From CAYYGL01 sp964471235 (lineage in GTDB: Bacteria > Calditrichota > Calditrichia > RBG-13-44-9 > J075): a DNA stretch of 7,938 bases. Under the pieces are notes generated by a model. The model did no database searches and was not told the origin of the DNA. It saw only the letters and a list, made by a program, of their open reading frames with translations. Positions 5,172-7,938 of this stretch are shown here, piece by piece. The DNA lies in assembly GCA_964471235.1 (NCBI GenBank), contig CAYYGL010000213.1, positions 1 to 7,938 on the forward strand, given 5' to 3'. The number at the start of each line of letters is the position of its first letter. The stretch's first letter is position 1. Position numbers and translations under genes: made by a program.

Positions 5172-6635
5172 ATGATGCAAGAGAACAGTCGCCCGAAAGT
5201 ATTGGTAATTGATGATGAACAATCCAGCCTGAATGCGATACATCGCACTCTGCGGCGGGAGTTTGAGGTATATTTGTCTCTCAATGGAATCTCTGCCCTG
5301 GAGATACTGAATCGGGAAAAAGTGGTAGCCATTATTGCTGACCAACGGATGCCGGAAATGAGCGGGGTGGAGTTTTTTCGGAAAGCCCTGGAAATTCGGC
5401 CCGAAGCGGTGCGAATCCTTCTGACCGGCTATACCGATATTGAAGCAATAATTCGGGCAGTAAACGAAGCGAATATTTTCTACTATATCCACAAGCCCTG
5501 GGAACCGGATGAACTTCGCATCATTGTGCAGCGCGCCGTCGAGCAATATCAATTAAAACAAGAAAATAAGCGCCTTTTAGAAGAATTGCGGAAAGCAAAC
5601 GAACAGCTCCAAACGGAAAACGTTATCCTCCACCAGGAAGTGGAAAAGCAGTATTGTTTTGAGAACATCATCGGGCAAAGCACCGCCATGCAAAAGGTTT
5701 TTGAATTGATGCGAAAAGTTATTCCCACCAACACCACCGTGTTGTTATTGGGAGAAACCGGCACCGGTAAAGAGCTGGTTGCCAGGGCGATTCACTACAA
5801 TGGTCCCAGGAAGGATAAAGTCTTTGTTGCCCAGAATTGCGGGGCTTTACCGGACACGTTATTGGAAAGTGAGTTGTTCGGTCATGTAAAGGGAGCATTT
5901 ACCGGGGCAACAACCGATAAAAAAGGATTGTTCGAATTGGCAGACGGCGGCACCATCTTTCTGGATGAAATCACCGACACCTCCCCTGCCATGCAGCAAC
6001 GGTTATTGCGAGTTTTACAAGAAGGCGAAATTCACCCGGTGGGTTCGGAAAAGACCATCAAAGTGGATGTGAGGGTGATTTCCGCTTCTAATAAAAATAT
6101 TGAAGAGGAGATACAGGAAGGAAAATTTCGGGAAGACCTCTATTATCGGCTGAACGTATTTCCCATCCATCTGCCACCGCTTCGGGAACGCAGGGAAGAT
6201 ATTCCGTTATTGGTAGATTATTTTTTAAAAAAATATATGCAAAAAATGGGGAAACATCACCTGAAGTTATCTACTGAAGCCCTTTCATTACTAATGGCAG
6301 CGGATTTACCGGGCAATGTGCGGCAATTGGAAAACCTGGTGGAGAGAGCGGTTACCCTGGCAGATGATGACATGGTGTTGCCGCCGGATTTCTTTCGTTC
6401 CACTTTACCGATGTTTTATCGTTCCGCTACCAATTCCCCCGGCAGTGGGAATCGTTCCGGAAAATCTTTAAAAGATATAACGGAATCGATGGAAAAGTTC
6501 TATATTGTTCAAGCGTTGGAAGAATTTCATGGAAATATTACCCGGGTGGCTCAGAAGCTGGGGTTAAGTCGGTTGGGGTTACATAAAAAGATGCAGCGGT
6601 ATCAAATCAACCCTGCCGAGTATAAACAAAGTTAA
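5172..6635 (+). CDS. Sigma-54-dependent response regulator (receiver, AAA+, Fis-type HTH)
   Basis: This 487-residue NtrC-family activator remodels sigma-54 RNA polymerase when phosphorylated. The receiver (about 8-122) has acidic D14-D15, phospho-acceptor D57 (ADQRMPEMSG), T85 and K108 (HKPWEP). A Leu/Glu-rich coiled-coil linker (about 125-160) leads to the AAA+ domain (about 163-395). That domain shows Walker A GETGTGKE (194-201), the sigma-54 contact loop GAFTGA (241-246), Walker B GGTIFLDEI (259-267), arginine-finger region FREDLYYRLNVFPIHLPPLR and sensor II LPGNVRQLEN (379-388). A Fis-type HTH ends the protein (NITRVAQKLGLSRLGLHKKM, 455-474). All key residues are present. The start is uncertain: ATG at 5172 (or 5175) fits the receiver boundary but lacks a nearby Shine-Dalgarno, while TTG at 5136 touches AGGAGG with no spacing. 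No histidine kinase is in the window, and targets are unknown. Confidence 0.93.
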   Translation: MMQENSRPKVLVIDDEQSSLNAIHRTLRREFEVYLSLNGISALEILNREKVVAIIADQRMPEMSGVEFFRKALEIRPEAVRILLTGYTDIEAIIRAVNEANIFYYIHKPWEPDELRIIVQRAVEQYQLKQENKRLLEELRKANEQLQTENVILHQEVEKQYCFENIIGQSTAMQKVFELMRKVIPTNTTVLLLGETGTGKELVARAIHYNGPRKDKVFVAQNCGALPDTLLESELFGHVKGAFTGATTDKKGLFELADGGTIFLDEITDTSPAMQQRLLRVLQEGEIHPVGSEKTIKVDVRVISASNKNIEEEIQEGKFREDLYYRLNVFPIHLPPLRERREDIPLLVDYFLKKYMQKMGKHHLKLSTEALSLLMAADLPGNVRQLENLVERAVTLADDDMVLPPDFFRSTLPMFYRSATNSPGSGNRSGKSLKDITESMEKFYIVQALEEFHGNITRVAQKLGLSRLGLHKKMQRYQINPAEYKQS

Positions 6636-6667
6636 CAGGTTTGCGTAAACATCGTTAACACTTTTTT
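6631..6667 (+). terminator. Possible terminator overlapping the regulator stop codon
   Basis: GTTAAC (6631-6636, overlapping the TAA stop) pairs with GTTAAC (6654-6659), and inside it GTTT (6639-6642) pairs with AAAC (6647-6650). Six T follow at 6662-6667. The stem is AT-rich and interrupted, so termination may be leaky. Confidence 0.4.
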
Positions 6668-6743
6668 AACAGACAGGAACGTAACCGCAACATCAGCGTA
6701 AAATATAAGTTGATAGAGAACAATAAATTACTATAACCCTTTC

Positions 6744-6789
6744 TCTAATTGACTTTTTTGGTACTGTTTTTGAATATAAGTCAATTAGA
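6744..6789. promoter_or_regulatory. Perfect 12-bp inverted repeat in the lipoprotein gene leader
   Basis: TCTAATTGACTT (6744-6755) is exactly complementary to AAGTCAATTAGA (6778-6789) across a 22-base centre. The right arm ends 12 bases before the AAGGTGAT ribosome site (6802-6809) of the gene at 6813. The left arm contains TTGACT, a good -35-like hexamer, and TATAAG (6775-6780) overlaps the right arm, but their 20-base spacing is longer than usual. It could be an operator pair around a promoter, or an mRNA stem-loop in the leader. It has no T run after the right arm, so it is not a normal terminator. Confidence 0.6.
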
Positions 6790-6812
6790 CAACAAGAAGG
6801 GAAGGTGATATT

Positions 6813-7938
6813 ATGAGATGGTTTAGAATATTATTTATCGTAATCTTAAGTCTTCTAACCATTTTTCTTTTCCAGGGATGTTATACACAGTTAAAAACGG
6901 CCCACGCTTCTCCACCGGAAGTATATGGAGATTATCAGAATGAAGAACCCCAGTCGTATGACAATAACGAGGAAGATGATCAATATGCCACAGCAGATGA
7001 CGGATATTATGCGGTAGAATCGGATACTTCGGAATATTACGATGAGGAAAGCGGCCGGACCATCATCAATAACAACTATTATTATTACGCTGGATTTCCG
7101 GAGCCGGTGTTCTACTATCCATATTCGTATGCCAGCATACACATCACATTCGGTGATCCCTTTTACTGGGATTATTACCCGAGTTACCGTTGGGGGTTCT
7201 ATGTGGGTTATGTGCCGGATTATGTTTTCTGGGATTATTATGACTGGTGGTATCCCACTATTTACTATCCACCGGTAGCGGTGTTGTATCCATACAATCC
7301 ATACTATCCGTTTTATCCGGGTTATCCGCCTTATTGGGGACCGGTGGTTTACAATCCGGGGCGGTATCATGATCGGTTTGAACATCATCGGCGGGATTGG
7401 GACCGGCGGGATGGAAACATTAGCACCACCCGACCGGGTGTGGTCAGAACCGGTCAGCAGGGCAACGGAAGTAACACCGGAGATGGTTATGTCGGCCGGA
7501 AACGGAGAGCCAAAACTCCAACGACGGTGGCAACCGCCCCCAGAAAACGGTCATTGGAAAATCGGGGTATTCCGAGACACTCGGGGGACCGGAGAAGAAA
7601 AGTGGTGCGAAAGACCGGCAATCGTTCTATTGCCCGGGAAACCGTGGCGAATCAAGAAAGCGATCGGCAGAGAATCCGGAAAGTGCGGAAACAACCCCGG
7701 AAAAATTACCGAAAAAGTAGCCAGGCGACCGGGGAAACCCGCCGAAAAAGAGTGGTTTCAAACAACACGAATTCGGGCACAAATGATCAGTCGGAAGTGA
7801 ACCGGCAGCCCCGGAAGCGGTCTTATCAATCTCATGGTAAAAGAAGTTCTAAAAAAGAATACACTCGTACCCGTTCCACCAAAAAAACGACTACTTTTCG
7901 GAAATCGAAGACGAAGTCAAGCTCAAAGAAATCGGTTC
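6813..7938 (+). CDS. Putative lipoprotein, Tyr-rich with a strongly basic tail; 3' end beyond window
   Basis: From ATG at 6813 the frame stays open to the window end, giving at least 375 residues without a stop. The ribosome site AAGGTGAT (6802-6809) supports the start. A signal peptide (core about 6-20) ends in LFQGC with the only cysteine at C23. This is lipobox-like, though F and Q at -3 and -2 are atypical, so lipid attachment is probable, not certain. Residues 31-80 hold 17 Asp/Glu and no Lys/Arg. Residues 81-180 hold 28 Tyr and 6 Trp, with near-repeats YWDYYP (118-123) and FWDYYDW (139-145) and YPYNPYYPFYPGYPPYWGP (159-177). Residues 181-375 hold 37 Arg and 21 Lys and look disordered. 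I recognise no enzyme domain. It may be an envelope or surface protein. Other long frames over the same DNA are shadows of this one. Confidence 0.8.
   Translation, partial: MRWFRILFIVILSLLTIFLFQGCYTQLKTAHASPPEVYGDYQNEEPQSYDNNEEDDQYATADDGYYAVESDTSEYYDEESGRTIINNNYYYYAGFPEPVFYYPYSYASIHITFGDPFYWDYYPSYRWGFYVGYVPDYVFWDYYDWWYPTIYYPPVAVLYPYNPYYPFYPGYPPYWGPVVYNPGRYHDRFEHHRRDWDRRDGNISTTRPGVVRTGQQGNGSNTGDGYVGRKRRAKTPTTVATAPRKRSLENRGIPRHSGDRRRKVVRKTGNRSIARETVANQESDRQRIRKVRKQPRKNYRKSSQATGETRRKRVVSNNTNSGTNDQSEVNRQPRKRSYQSHGKRSSKKEYTRTRSTKKTTTFRKSKTKSSSKKSV

Noticed and set aside
6891..7388. Minus-strand reading frame of 165 codons rich in Ile, Arg and Val
   Set aside because: It lies wholly opposite the Tyr-rich part of the lipoprotein gene. 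Its odd composition is explained by antisense of Tyr/Pro codons, and the plus-strand frame has a ribosome site, signal peptide and a longer open length.
7369..7800. Plus-strand reading frame of 143 codons in another frame
   Set aside because: It sits inside the lipoprotein gene, has no ribosome site, and shows low-complexity Gly/Arg/Pro/Trp content expected from an off-frame reading of CGG/GAA-rich codons.

Overview
The window holds six protein-coding genes in ordinary bacterial layout: five complete, and a sixth that runs off the right edge. I see no rRNA, tRNA, CRISPR array, insertion sequence or phage gene. GC content is moderate in the genes. Shine-Dalgarno sites (AAGGAG, AGGAGG, AAGGTGAT) and sigma-70-like promoters are clear, and rho-independent terminators are compact. 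The organism is a bacterium. A Tyr/Trp-rich lipoprotein, a small exported CPPFC protein and a sigma-54 response regulator beside acyl-CoA and aldehyde dehydrogenases fit a member of the FCB group (Calditrichota, Ignavibacteriota or Bacteroidota-like). That placement is an impression, not proof.

Left to right: (1) 175-807 (+), a SAM-dependent O-methyltransferase of the YrrM/TrmR/COMT type, with a probable terminator at 843-877. (2) 1018-2550 (+), an aldehyde dehydrogenase of family 7 (antiquitin, alpha-aminoadipic semialdehyde dehydrogenase) with all catalytic residues, closed by a strong terminator at 2596-2637. (3) An AT-rich gap of about 22% GC, then 2922-3383 (+), a small exported protein of unknown function. 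(4) 3614-4945 (-), a 443-residue 3-hydroxyacyl-CoA dehydrogenase, convergent with gene 3 and sharing a bidirectional terminator at 3542-3585. (5) 5172-6635 (+), a response regulator with receiver, sigma-54 AAA+ and Fis-type HTH domains, divergent from gene 4 across a 226-bp region with a good promoter candidate on each strand. (6) 6813-7938+ (+), a putative lipoprotein with no stop before the window end, preceded by a perfect 12-bp inverted repeat.

Each gene appears to be its own transcription unit, since every gap holds a terminator, a promoter candidate or both. Genes 2 and 4 are both NAD-dependent catabolic dehydrogenases: lysine/aminoadipate semialdehyde oxidation and beta-oxidation-type chemistry. 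The regulator sits back to back with gene 4 and could control local genes, but no sigma-54 -24/-12 site was recognised near any of them, so that link is only inferred from position.

No convincing new multi-gene system is present. The most unusual object is the right-edge lipoprotein: an acidic segment, then a very Tyr-rich segment, then a strongly basic tail. Its leader hairpin or operator is the next most unusual element. The small CPPFC protein is the other uncharacterised gene.
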